A stretch of DNA of 21,240 nt from a virus (IMGVR_UViG_3300035698_005624:1-21240), one strand, 5' to 3'. Counted from the first letter of the stretch, positions 1-6,879 are shown. The notes: generated by a model from the sequence alone, not told the origin. Made by a program: numbers and translations.

Positions 1-15
1 GGCGGAGGACAAGTC

Positions 16-459
16 ATGAGTAAAAACGGCTTATACATTCGCCAACAACTGCGAGAGATAGATATCATTTTGAAAAACAAAAACATTGGCTTATCGCAGG
101 CCCGATTGACCGAACTGCAACATATCGAACCAATGGTGTCTGAATATCAATATATGATAAACGATTATCTGATGATGTTGCAGGCTTGGCAAAATGGGGA
201 AGCTGTGGAAGTAAAACGGGAATTTATGGAATACGGGTTCCGCCGAGCGCAGGCTGTGGCGTATCAGGAAAAGTGCGTTAGTAAAAAGGTTAAGATTGCT
301 GCGAGATATCAAATGTGCGTCCGAGTTATGCAAGCCATGAATGAACGCTTCAAGAGTTCTGTTGAGGACAAAGAGGAGGAAATGTTCCCGGGGTCGGAAG
401 TCCAAGTATTAACCCTCGAAGAGGCGGGGAAGGAAATTGAACAGGGTGAATTATTATGA
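16..459 (+). CDS. Hypothetical phage protein, 147 aa
   Basis: I do not recognise the family. The ATG at 16 follows a GGAGG-type ribosome binding site at about 4-8, so the start is well supported. The product is soluble, mostly helical by composition, rich in Gln, Glu, Lys and Met, with no signal peptide or membrane segment. Residues 1-60 look like a helical hairpin, and the last 35 residues are acidic. The stop overlaps the next start as ATGA at 456-459, so the two are translationally coupled. Its place just upstream of the recombination genes suggests an early DNA-metabolism accessory role, but that is inference from position only. Confidence 0.8.
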   Translation: MSKNGLYIRQQLREIDIILKNKNIGLSQARLTELQHIEPMVSEYQYMINDYLMMLQAWQNGEAVEVKREFMEYGFRRAQAVAYQEKCVSKKVKIAARYQMCVRVMQAMNERFKSSVEDKEEEMFPGSEVQVLTLEEAGKEIEQGELL

Positions 460-752
460 GTAAATCAATCACCTATTATCATAGACCCGCCGACAACCGG
501 GACGGAAGCTGGTCATGTAGCGAGTGTGATTCTGTCCCGGACGAACTCTGGGAATGCGAATCATGTGGGAAACATTTCTGCAAAGAATGTGCGGAGGCTT
601 TACTGAAAGTATGCGGGGGGTATTCTCTCGACTACTATACCGGCAAATCCGGATTTTGTGATGAACTGATCTGTGAGGAATGCCGGGACAAACAGGGATT
701 TTGTAACGATTGTGTGGAAAACGGGGCGGTAAGGAGTGCCGCTTTGACATAG
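456..752 (+). CDS. Cys-rich putative zinc-binding protein, 98 aa
   Basis: The start overlaps the previous stop (ATGA). The protein carries five CxxC pairs, at residues 21/24, 34/37, 42/45, 73/76 and 83/86, plus single cysteines at 53 and 68. This spacing fits two treble-clef or zinc-ribbon/RING-like modules binding two or three zinc ions. The segment around residues 34-45 (CESCGKHFCKEC) looks like a RING or B-box type knuckle. There is no signal peptide. Small phage zinc proteins often bind nucleic acid or act as protein adaptors that redirect host factors, but no specific function can be given. Confidence 0.75.
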   Translation: MSKSITYYHRPADNRDGSWSCSECDSVPDELWECESCGKHFCKECAEALLKVCGGYSLDYYTGKSGFCDELICEECRDKQGFCNDCVENGAVRSAALT

Positions 753-873
753 GCACGGAGGCCACTGGAGCAAGGACGCCCGGCTGCTCGGCTGTAAATA
801 GCAGAGCCGGGCAGCAACAACCAACGGTGAAGCAGAGAGCCGATAATTGAAAGATAGAAAGGAAAGTCAAATC
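753..873 (+). other. Intergenic leader with strong hairpin, before nuclease gene
   Basis: This 121-base gap holds no open frame. It contains a GC-rich hairpin at 778-812: an 8-bp outer stem GCCCGGCT/AGCCGGGC, with a possible inner GCT/AGC pairing. No T-tract follows, so it is not a canonical Rho-independent terminator. It could be a processing site or a structured leader for the recombination operon. The ribosome binding site of the next gene (AAGGAAAG, about 859-866) lies beyond it. Confidence 0.45.
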
Positions 874-1959
874 ATGATTATTACTCACAGCGAAATGCAA
901 ACCGCCAAAACCTGTTTGCGAAAAGAATTCTTGTCCTACAAATTAGGGATTCGTCCCATTGCGGATGCGAAACCTCTGCGAATGGGCAAGGCGTTCCATG
1001 AGGGGTTAGATCGATACAAACAAGGCAAAATAGCCGGTACATCGATTGATACCAGCGAAATCATTCGAACCATTATGGATGAATACAGGGCGTGCCGTCC
1101 GGGGATGGAAGATAAGAGGCTTTATGATTACCGGATCGAGGAGCAGACAGTAGCCCACATGCTCAATGCCTACTTCTGGCGTTGGGAGCAGATGGATACA
1201 GAAATGGAATACATCGTATCCGAACAAGAATTCGAGATGCCGATTATCAATCCCGATTCCAATCGTTCCAGCCGGATCGCTATCGCGCAAGGAAAAATTG
1301 ATGGGATCGTAAAACTATCCGATGGAAGATTGGCGGTAATCGAACACAAAACAACCAGTGACGATTTGCCAGTAGAATCTGACTACTGGAAACGGTTGCG
1401 GATCGATGCCCAAATCAGTCTGTATTATCTGGCTGCCCGACACCTGGGATATGATGTGCAAACGGTGTTGTACGATGTTGTCAAAAAGCCCACTATTCTA
1501 TTGAAGCGAATACCCATTTTGGATGATGAAGGACTAAAACAAGTAATAGATGTTAATAGCGGTGAACGGGTGCAAAACAAAACCGGCTCTTGGAAACAAG
1601 CGGTATTAAACAAAGAAGAGCAAACTCTTGTTTCCCGTTCAGAAACACCGCAAGAATACGGACAACGTTATACCGATCAGGTAGTTGAAGATCCGGACCG
1701 GTTCCTGGCCCGTAAAGAGATTCCCCGTCTGGAAGCGGACATCGAGGAATACCAATATGAGTTATGGCAGATGACACACCTGATTCACGATTGCGGACGG
1801 TTTGGACGTTGGCCCCGAAATACCGGTGCCTGTATCGGGTTCGGGAAATGCCCGTACTTCGATTCGATATGTACTGACGGTTACGATATTACTTCCGGTG
1901 TGGCACCGGAGGGATTTGAAATCATAGAAAATGTTCATCCCGAACTAACGGAGGTTTAA
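874..1959 (+). CDS. PD-(D/E)XK nuclease, Cas4/AddB-like, probable Fe-S protein
   Basis: A 361-residue exonuclease-type protein of the PDDEXK_1/RecB-nuclease superfamily. Visible motifs are His42 (AFHEGLD), Asp143 (GKIDGI), Glu157-x-Lys159 (VIEHKTT) and the Gln180/Tyr184 QxxxY motif (AQISLYY), in the order typical of RecB, AddB and Cas4 nucleases. Cys14 near the N terminus together with Cys320, Cys326 and Cys333 at the C terminus reproduces the split four-cysteine arrangement that holds a 4Fe-4S cluster in AddB and Cas4. The ATG at 874 is preferred because AAGGAAAG lies 7-8 bases upstream; an in-frame TTG at 847 has no such site. It sits directly ahead of a RecA-like ATPase and an SSB-like gene, which suggests end resection for phage recombination or replication. 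It is not linked to any CRISPR array here. Confidence 0.9.
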   Translation: MIITHSEMQTAKTCLRKEFLSYKLGIRPIADAKPLRMGKAFHEGLDRYKQGKIAGTSIDTSEIIRTIMDEYRACRPGMEDKRLYDYRIEEQTVAHMLNAYFWRWEQMDTEMEYIVSEQEFEMPIINPDSNRSSRIAIAQGKIDGIVKLSDGRLAVIEHKTTSDDLPVESDYWKRLRIDAQISLYYLAARHLGYDVQTVLYDVVKKPTILLKRIPILDDEGLKQVIDVNSGERVQNKTGSWKQAVLNKEEQTLVSRSETPQEYGQRYTDQVVEDPDRFLARKEIPRLEADIEEYQYELWQMTHLIHDCGRFGRWPRNTGACIGFGKCPYFDSICTDGYDITSGVAPEGFEIIENVHPELTEV

Positions 1960-1963
1960 AATT

Positions 1964-2833
1964 ATGACTACTGCAACTTTACCCAAAATGCCGCCCCCGC
2001 TTCCCACTACCACCCGGCGCACTGGGAACGGAAACGAGAAAAAAGCGGCTAACGTCCCTGCACTGGGAAAACTGGAACCGGTATTCCAACCCCCCCGGAT
2101 TATCCTGAATGCGGTAGAAGGTTGGGGGAAAACGACAATGGGAACTTATGCCCCGAATCCGGCTATTCTGATGGCAACCGGAGAAACCGGATACACGACG
2201 TTGCTGGGTGCCGGGCTGGTACCGAATGTGGATGCCGCTCACATTGCCACCTGGGAGGAACTGTTGGCTATGCTGGATCATGTGGGCGGGCATGATACGG
2301 TAGTCCTGGATGCTCTGGGTGGATTTGAGAGATTGTGTCATGTCAACGTTTGCGACCGTGACTTCAATGGGGACTGGGGCGAACGAGGATTCGCAAGCTA
2401 CAAGCGAGGGTATGAAGTTGCTGTTAATGAGTGGCTGAAATTATTGGTTAAGCTGGATCAGTTACGCAGCGAAGGGATTACTATCTTGATTTTATCCCAT
2501 TGTAAAATCAAGACGTTCAAGAATCCCCTGGGTGCCGACTATGATCGGTATGTGTCGGATGTTCACGACAAGACGTGGGCGGCAACGGCAAAATGGGGTG
2601 ATGCGGTTTTGTTCGGTAATTTCTATTCGGTAGTCGATACCGAGCGAGGTGGGAAACCGGAAGCATTAAAGAAGGGAAAAGGGATTGGGGGAACGGAAAG
2701 AATTGTTTACACAGAACGCCGGGATGCGTTCGATGCCAAAAACCGATACGGGATGGAAAACGAGATTGATATTCCCAACGATCCGTCCAAAAGTTGGAAC
2801 ACTATTTACACGCAAATTCGAAAGGACAAGTAA
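1964..2833 (+). CDS. RecA-fold ATPase, Sak4/AAA_24-like recombination protein
   Basis: A 289-residue P-loop protein of the phage AAA_24 (Sak4-like) type, a compact RecA-fold ATPase that promotes single-strand annealing with a phage SSB. The Walker A motif is at residues 49-58 (NAVEGWGKTT), with the first Gly of the canonical GxxGxGKT replaced, as is common in this family. Walker B is at about 112-116 (TVVLD). A later beta strand plus His (ITILILSHCKIK) matches the sensor region. The first 45 residues are a Pro/Thr-rich, probably disordered lead-in. GGAGG is placed just before the ATG at 1964, 5 bases after the nuclease stop. The trio of nuclease, ATPase and SSB-like protein is a known phage recombination layout; the annealing role is inferred from family. 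Confidence 0.85.
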   Translation: MTTATLPKMPPPLPTTTRRTGNGNEKKAANVPALGKLEPVFQPPRIILNAVEGWGKTTMGTYAPNPAILMATGETGYTTLLGAGLVPNVDAAHIATWEELLAMLDHVGGHDTVVLDALGGFERLCHVNVCDRDFNGDWGERGFASYKRGYEVAVNEWLKLLVKLDQLRSEGITILILSHCKIKTFKNPLGADYDRYVSDVHDKTWAATAKWGDAVLFGNFYSVVDTERGGKPEALKKGKGIGGTERIVYTERRDAFDAKNRYGMENEIDIPNDPSKSWNTIYTQIRKDK

Positions 2834-2837
2834 AATT

Positions 2838-3323
2838 ATGAATGCAGAAGGAATTTATTCAGGCGGTTTGGTTGAAGGAGGGATGGAGGAACTAGGGAAA
2901 AACAAATATCCCTGTATGTACCTTACGTATGAAATTACTCACATCTCCGACGGTAAAGACTGGACACCCCTGGAACGTCCGATGCGCCGGGATGTGAAAC
3001 TCTGGTTGAGCGAGACGGCTTATGACAATACCTACGATATTTTGGAATCTATGGGATGGAACTATGATTTCGACCGTCCGGTATTCGCCAACGAGAATGT
3101 CAACAATGCTATTTTGGAATGTGCTCATGAAGAATATAAGGGCAATACAAACGACCGCTGGTATTTAAATGAATACAAAGGGTTTTCTCGTCAGGCTCTC
3201 CCGAAAGAGGTTTTGCGGAAGTTGAACGCCCGGATGAATACCCGCAAAGCAACGGCCACTAAGCCAGCAGCGGCAACACCCCCGGCCCTGGTGCCGCCCT
3301 CCGGTAAAGATATCCCATTTTAA
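2838..3323 (+). CDS. Putative single-stranded DNA-binding protein (DUF669-like), SSB-type tail
   Basis: A 161-residue protein. The ATG at 2838 lies 4 bases after the ATPase stop; a longer frame from 2685 would run inside that gene and is unlikely. The core (residues 1-125) has alternating strands and aromatic residues of the kind seen in small OB-like phage proteins. It is followed by a Thr/Ala/Pro-rich linker, and the protein ends in GKDIPF. A terminal DIPF/DDIPF peptide is the hallmark by which bacterial SSB and several phage SSBs recruit partner proteins. The position directly after a Sak4-like ATPase matches phages where a DUF669-type SSB partners that ATPase. Family assignment is by context, general look and tail, so it is moderate. 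Confidence 0.65.
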   Translation: MNAEGIYSGGLVEGGMEELGKNKYPCMYLTYEITHISDGKDWTPLERPMRRDVKLWLSETAYDNTYDILESMGWNYDFDRPVFANENVNNAILECAHEEYKGNTNDRWYLNEYKGFSRQALPKEVLRKLNARMNTRKATATKPAAATPPALVPPSGKDIPF

Positions 3324-3330
3324 TCAAACC

Positions 3331-3468
3331 AAGCGACTCGCAGTGAACAGAACGTAATAATGACTTATGTGGAGACACTCACACGGACCCAAAAAATGCT
3401 AAAGAATCCAAAAGATGTAGGTGAAACTAATAAGTCGGGACGGTCCCGGCGTGCGAGTCGTTTTTTTT
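3331..3468 (+). ncRNA. Structured RNA element 1 with terminator-like end
   Basis: A 9-bp perfect inverted repeat, CGACTCGCA (3334-3342) and TGCGAGTCG (3452-3460), closes a region of about 109 bases and is followed directly by eight Ts (3461-3468). Adding AAG/TTT extends the stem to about 12 bp. Inside it are a second nested pairing, GACTTAT (3362-3368) with ATAAGTC (3430-3436), and a small hairpin CGGGA-CGG-TCCCG (3436-3448; C3436 can serve only one of the two). The nesting suggests a folded RNA ending in its own Rho-independent terminator rather than a plain terminator. It lies downstream of the recombination operon. No coding frame fits it. The RNA class is unknown. Confidence 0.45.
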
Positions 3469-3493
3469 CTACCCCCGAATTTTCCATGATTGG

Positions 3494-3544
3494 CAGGCGC
3501 GGAATAGCTGACTCGGGACTATCCCGTACCGCGCCTGTTTTTTT
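3494..3544 (+). terminator. Structured terminator (RNA element 2)
   Basis: A 9-bp perfect stem CAGGCGCGG (3494-3502) / CCGCGCCTG (3529-3537) is followed by seven Ts (3538-3544). Within it, close to the 3' strand, is an inner hairpin CGGGA-CTA-TCCCG (3514-3526), nearly the same as the one in the preceding element. This is a good Rho-independent terminator sitting just before the DUF2829 gene, so transcription from the recombination operon probably attenuates or ends here. Confidence 0.7.
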
Positions 3545-3565
3545 GACAAGTAAAACCTATTTTTA

Positions 3566-3572
3566 TAAGGAG
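3566..3572 (+). promoter_or_regulatory. Ribosome binding site of the DUF2829 gene
   Basis: TAAGGAG, 7 bases before the ATG at 3580. It fixes the start of the Tad2-like gene to just after the structured terminator, so the whole gene lies between two T-tract elements. Confidence 0.75.
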
Positions 3573-3579
3573 TATTGCT

Positions 3580-4020
3580 ATGGATGATTATGTTGGACAA
3601 AAATTGATTGCTGCACACAGAGCCTCGAAGGATGGACTTCCCGGTTACGACGTAACTTATGGTGGATATCTTTCGTGGTCACCAGAGGAAGCCTTTGAGG
3701 AAGCCTACCAGGACGTTCGCCAAGGCATGAATTTTGGAGGGGCCATCTTCATGCTGAAGCGAGGCAAGAAGGTCGCGCGTAAGGGCTGGAACGGCAAGGA
3801 CATGTGGATTGCATTGATGGATGGCATGTCGTTGCCTCCGTTCAATTCTCAAGAGCCGGGGAAAAAGGTGAACGACCGAACAGCGGCGTTTATCGGTGAA
3901 GATACACCTTTGGTCACACTGCCCTATATTGCCACATGGACCGCTGATGGAAAGTGGCTTCCTGGTTGGCTGGCAAGTCAGACTGATATGCTGGCGGATG
4001 ATTGGGTTGTCGTTGATTGA
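3580..4020 (+). CDS. DUF2829/Tad2-like protein with Gp49-like N-terminal domain
   Basis: A 146-residue protein in two parts. Residues about 1-46, ending in GYLSWSPEEAFEEAY, resemble the small phage Gp49/Sf6-gp66 family (motif SWSPxxxFExAY). Residues about 49-146 match DUF2829: NFGGAIFMLKRGKKVARKGW (51-70), a central PFNS...TLPYIATWTADG, and the closing WLASQTDMLADDWVVV. DUF2829 includes Tad2, a phage protein shown to sequester the cyclic ADP-ribose-type signal of Thoeris immunity. Anti-Thoeris activity here is inferred from family only, as DUF2829 proteins are widespread and few have been tested. The gene stands alone between structured, T-tract-ended elements, which fits an accessory (moron-like) cassette in the early region. 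Confidence 0.85.
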   Translation: MDDYVGQKLIAAHRASKDGLPGYDVTYGGYLSWSPEEAFEEAYQDVRQGMNFGGAIFMLKRGKKVARKGWNGKDMWIALMDGMSLPPFNSQEPGKKVNDRTAAFIGEDTPLVTLPYIATWTADGKWLPGWLASQTDMLADDWVVVD

Positions 4021-4031
4021 CAAGTGAATAC

Positions 4032-4177
4032 GGTCCCGTGGCGGAATGCTTAACGAGACGCTACATACGGATTGCGGCAACATAGCATAAAAAAGGGTAT
4101 AGCGGTTGAAATACCGATGATGAGCCAATTGACGATGAAGAATGCAGGTATCGAATCCTGCCGGGGCTATTTTTTTG
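4032..4177 (+). ncRNA. tRNA-like structured RNA (element 3) ending in T-tract
   Basis: GGTCCCG (4032-4038) can pair over 7 bp with CGGGGCT (4162-4168), allowing G-T pairs, and is followed by A and seven Ts. Directly inside the 3' strand is a T-arm-like hairpin GCAGG-TATCGAAT-CCTGC (4144-4161), whose loop resembles TTCGAAT with one extra base. After the 5' strand comes TG and a D-arm-like GCG...CGC (4041-4061) whose start, TGGCGGAAT, looks like a class II (Leu-type) tRNA. The middle, 4062-4143, is far too long, holds a hairpin GGTAT/ATACC (4096-4115), and shows no good anticodon stem. It is therefore tRNA-shaped but not a recognisable functional tRNA. Confidence 0.45.
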
Positions 4178-4189
4178 ACAACCTAACCC

Positions 4190-4205
4190 GTCACGGAGGC
4201 GTGAC
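4190..4205 (+). promoter_or_regulatory. Small hairpin in leader of the 219-aa gene
   Basis: Perfect 6-bp inverted repeat GTCACG/CGTGAC with a GAGG loop, placed between the T-tract of the preceding element and the ATG at 4225. The loop region contains GGAGG, but that is too far (about 25 bases) from the start to be its ribosome binding site; AAAGGAAAA at 4211-4219 is the likelier one. A protein-binding operator or an RNA hairpin are both possible. Confidence 0.4.
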
Positions 4206-4224
4206 AACAGAAAGGAAAAATACA

Positions 4225-4884
4225 ATGACAGACCATTATTGTGATTACAAAGAAGAGGAAGTTACTGATTATGATTGCCGCAGGTGTGATATGACCGATT
4301 GCGAACATCACCCAGAAAACGTAAAGGCGGAAGTTGTAATGCTTAATCTTGCAGGTAGCGAAATCCTGCAAGAGCTACGTACCCAGTTAGAATCCAGTTG
4401 TTTGCCAACCAACCGAATCGACACCATGATTGATTCGTTAATCGACATGATACAGAACACGATTCAGTCCAACTTTGAGAAACTGGTTAAAGCCTACGCC
4501 CATCTTACTGTAAGTAAATTCTGGACTGACAAGATGATAAAAAAGGCGGATGAGCAGATCGAAGTGGCAATGACTGAAAAAGTGCTGGAATTCAGTTCTG
4601 ACGGCAAGGCCCACATGCAGAGCATTCAAAAAATCCTTGGTAAACGAATAGCTAGACATTTTTCCAGCAAGGATTCACGGGGTCGAGAAATCATTGAGGA
4701 AACGATAGGGAAGGCGATTGAGAACCAAGTTGCCACCACGGTCAATGAGGCGTTCGAGGAACTCAAAGAAGAAACTATCACGAAGTACAACAAAGAAGCC
4801 ATAAAACACATGATGCAGATTTTGGCTAATGGAATCAGGGACGATAAGCGGTTGATGGAATTGATGACCGAAAGCGATAAGTAA
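4225..4884 (+). CDS. Hypothetical helical protein with N-terminal Cys/His knuckle, 219 aa
   Basis: Family not recognised. The ATG at 4225 follows AAAGGAAAA at a workable distance; the frame opens upstream, but that part would run through the tRNA-like RNA. Residues 6, 18, 21 and 26 are Cys and 28-29 are His, which could form a small zinc knuckle. From about residue 35 to the end the sequence is strongly helical and rich in Glu, Lys, Met and Ile with heptad-like spacing, so an elongated coiled-coil or oligomer is plausible. No membrane segment. It lies directly before the replicative helicase, and a role in replication is possible but not shown. Confidence 0.75.
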   Translation: MTDHYCDYKEEEVTDYDCRRCDMTDCEHHPENVKAEVVMLNLAGSEILQELRTQLESSCLPTNRIDTMIDSLIDMIQNTIQSNFEKLVKAYAHLTVSKFWTDKMIKKADEQIEVAMTEKVLEFSSDGKAHMQSIQKILGKRIARHFSSKDSRGREIIEETIGKAIENQVATTVNEAFEELKEETITKYNKEAIKHMMQILANGIRDDKRLMELMTESDK

Positions 4885-4899
4885 AACGGAGTAACTCTA

Positions 4900-6258
4900 G
4901 TGGAACGGATTCCAAAACACACCTCCAACGCCCCTATCGTCCCAATGTCGCAGGAAGCGGAAATGTGCGTTCTCGGCTCCCTGATACTGGACGGGGAAGA
5001 ACAAACGATTTATCCCGATATACTCCCCTTTCTGAAACCGGATGATTTCTTCATCCTTCATCACAAAATGATCTACCGGGCCATTCAATCCCTCTATGAA
5101 GAGCGGAAACCGATTGATGGGGTGATGCTCCTAAATGAACTGGAGGCCCGGAAAACCGAAGTACCGGCCCAAACCCTTTCTGATATTCTGCAATCTGTCC
5201 CCTCCTTCACTAACGGCAAATATTATGCCGATACCGTGTTGGAATTATCCCAACGGCGAGCATTGATTCGCCAGTGTGACAAAACCCTCAAAACCGCCCT
5301 GGACGAAGCCACCAAAACGACAGAACTGATTGGGAACCACGAACGGGATATCTTTCAAATCTCCCAGCGGCGACTCACCCAAACGATTGTCCCGGTCAAA
5401 GATACTGTCCATGATTTAATGATGCGGCTAAACGACCCGAACCGGAAACCGATGGTAGGGATCCCGACTGGATTCGAGGAATACGATACTCCCTATGGCG
5501 GCTTGCATCCTGGGGAATTGGTTATTGTGGCAGGAAGGCCGAGTATGGGTAAATCTGCCCTTTCCCTGAACATTGCCGAATACCTGCTAAACGAGGATTT
5601 CGGGGTGCTGTTGTTTTCTGTAGAAATGCGTCAGGAAGAAATAGTAAAACGATTATTGTCCCAACGCAGCGGTATTTCTTATTACGCTATTCATAATGAG
5701 AAGGTGAATCCGGAAGCCGAACGGGGGCGGTTGGCTGATTTTACAAACTGGATCCAGGATCGAAAGTTTGTGATTGTGGACACCCCGCAAATGCAGCCTA
5801 CCGAAATACTATCCATCTCCCGCACACTGAAACACAAGCACGATATCCGGCTGGTAATCCTGGACTATCTGCAACTGCTCACTATGTCTGGGTACCACCA
5901 CCGTAATGATGAGATAGCCAGTATCTCACGGCAAATGAAACTGTTGGCGCGGGAACTGGATATCCCGGTGATTGTCGTATCCCAGTTGAATCGGCAACTG
6001 GAGAACCGGGAAGATAAGCGTCCGCAAATGGCGGATTTACGAGAGTCGGGAGCGATTGAGCAGGATGCGGATGTAATTCTGTTTCTGTATCGAGAGGATT
6101 ATTATAAGAAAAAGCAAAAGGGATACACGGTGAACAATGAGGTGGAATTGATTGTCGCCAAACACCGCAACGGCCCCACCAGTACAATCCCGCTGCAATG
6201 GCAAGGGGGAATCATGCGGTTTGATAATTTAGCCATTGTAGGAAAGGATGAGAAGTAA
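4900..6258 (+). CDS. dnaB: Replicative DNA helicase, DnaB family
   Basis: A 452-residue DnaB-type hexameric helicase that unwinds DNA ahead of the fork. It has the N-terminal domain (about 16-130, with EAEMCVLGSLIL and the FFILHHKMIYRAI helix) and the RecA-like C-terminal domain. Walker A is AGRPSMGKS (211-219); the catalytic-strand FSVEM is at 239-243; Walker B is LVILDYLQLL (318-327). It ends with the VSQLNRQLENRE and RESGAIEQDADVILFLYR motifs and the arginine-finger region KHRNGPT. Length is normal for the family. The start is GTG at 4900 with GGAG 8 bases upstream. No separate helicase loader is visible; the initiator-like gene further downstream may fill that role. Confidence 0.97.
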   Translation: MERIPKHTSNAPIVPMSQEAEMCVLGSLILDGEEQTIYPDILPFLKPDDFFILHHKMIYRAIQSLYEERKPIDGVMLLNELEARKTEVPAQTLSDILQSVPSFTNGKYYADTVLELSQRRALIRQCDKTLKTALDEATKTTELIGNHERDIFQISQRRLTQTIVPVKDTVHDLMMRLNDPNRKPMVGIPTGFEEYDTPYGGLHPGELVIVAGRPSMGKSALSLNIAEYLLNEDFGVLLFSVEMRQEEIVKRLLSQRSGISYYAIHNEKVNPEAERGRLADFTNWIQDRKFVIVDTPQMQPTEILSISRTLKHKHDIRLVILDYLQLLTMSGYHHRNDEIASISRQMKLLARELDIPVIVVSQLNRQLENREDKRPQMADLRESGAIEQDADVILFLYREDYYKKKQKGYTVNNEVELIVAKHRNGPTSTIPLQWQGGIMRFDNLAIVGKDEK

Positions 6259-6259
6259 T

Positions 6260-6475
6260 ATGACTCCTGAAGAAACAACGGCAATAGAAAGAGAGTGGGA
6301 GGAAAGGCTTAACGTCATCAAGATTACCTTCCTAAAAATCCAACAAAAGAAACAGAAACAAGGGGTAATTGACTGCCCACAATGCGGTAAGAAATTGCAA
6401 TATTCTATCAGTTCCTATAACGGGCATATCTGGATGAAATGCGAAACACAAGGATGTTTGAATATGATGCAATAG
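6260..6475 (+). CDS. Small zinc-ribbon protein, 71 aa
   Basis: Begins 1 base after the helicase stop at ATG 6260; an alternative in-frame ATG at 6248 overlaps the helicase end but has no ribosome binding site at proper spacing. Residues 1-35 form a charged helix, followed by a CxxC...CxxxxC zinc ribbon (Cys39, Cys42, Cys61, Cys66). Likely a small nucleic-acid-binding or adaptor protein. The family is not recognised beyond the zinc ribbon. Confidence 0.7.
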   Translation: MTPEETTAIEREWEERLNVIKITFLKIQQKKQKQGVIDCPQCGKKLQYSISSYNGHIWMKCETQGCLNMMQ

Positions 6476-6499
6476 GAAGCGTAGGAAAGGAAGTATAAA

Positions 6500-6877
6500 A
6501 TGCCAGCCCTGAATTTTTATGAAGAATTTGCGGATAAAGTTTTTGCGGGTATCAAGAATCAGACGATACGAAAGACCCGAAAGCATCCGATCAAAAGGGG
6601 CGATACGCTCTATCTTTATACTGGGCAGCGGACGAAGCAATGCCGGTTGTTAAAAACGGTGGTTTGTGTGCGAACATTTGAAGTTAAGTTTACAAAACAA
6701 TGGTATTACTGGCGGGAGTGCGGGTGGCTTAAAAGGTGGCGAAAATTTGAAATCTACGAATTGGAGTATTTGGCACAGAAAGACGGCTTTGGTACCGACT
6801 TGGACATGATTCACTGGTTTCAAAAACACCACGGCCTCCCCTTTGAAGGACAGGTGATACGGTGGGGAGATGAATAA
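6500..6877 (+). CDS. ASCH-domain protein
   Basis: A 125-residue protein with the layout of phage ASCH (PUA-like) domain proteins: KNQTIRKTRKHPIKRGDTLY (about 20-39), where the TIR-K and GD turn are characteristic, then YTGQRTKQCR, a Trp/Tyr-rich strand region, and the C-terminal DGFGTDLDMIHWFQKHHGLP followed by VIRW. ASCH domains bind RNA or modified nucleotides and some act as deacetylases or ribonucleases, but the role of phage copies is not settled. A GGAAAGGAAG ribosome binding site precedes the ATG. Next gene follows after 2 bases. Confidence 0.85.
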   Translation: MPALNFYEEFADKVFAGIKNQTIRKTRKHPIKRGDTLYLYTGQRTKQCRLLKTVVCVRTFEVKFTKQWYYWRECGWLKRWRKFEIYELEYLAQKDGFGTDLDMIHWFQKHHGLPFEGQVIRWGDE

Positions 6878-6879
6878 CG

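Noticed and set aside
874-1959. Cas4-like nuclease as part of a CRISPR-Cas system
   Set aside because: No other cas genes or array are present; the neighbours are phage recombination genes.
3543-3571. TTGACA followed by TATAAG resembling a sigma-70 promoter before the DUF2829 gene
   Set aside because: The spacer is 15 bases and the -10 overlaps the ribosome binding site, so a transcript would start too close to the ATG to use it.
3360-3587. 75-codon frame between the SSB-like gene and the DUF2829 gene
   Set aside because: It runs through two terminator-type structures and T-tracts, has no ribosome binding site, and its product is low-complexity without recognisable motifs.
4032-4168. Calling a canonical tRNA gene
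   Set aside because: There is no proper anticodon stem and loop, the middle is about 50 bases too long, and the T-loop has an extra base; reported instead as tRNA-like RNA.
4175-4205. TTGACA after the third T-tract as a possible -35 box
   Set aside because: No -10-like sequence is found 16-18 bases downstream.
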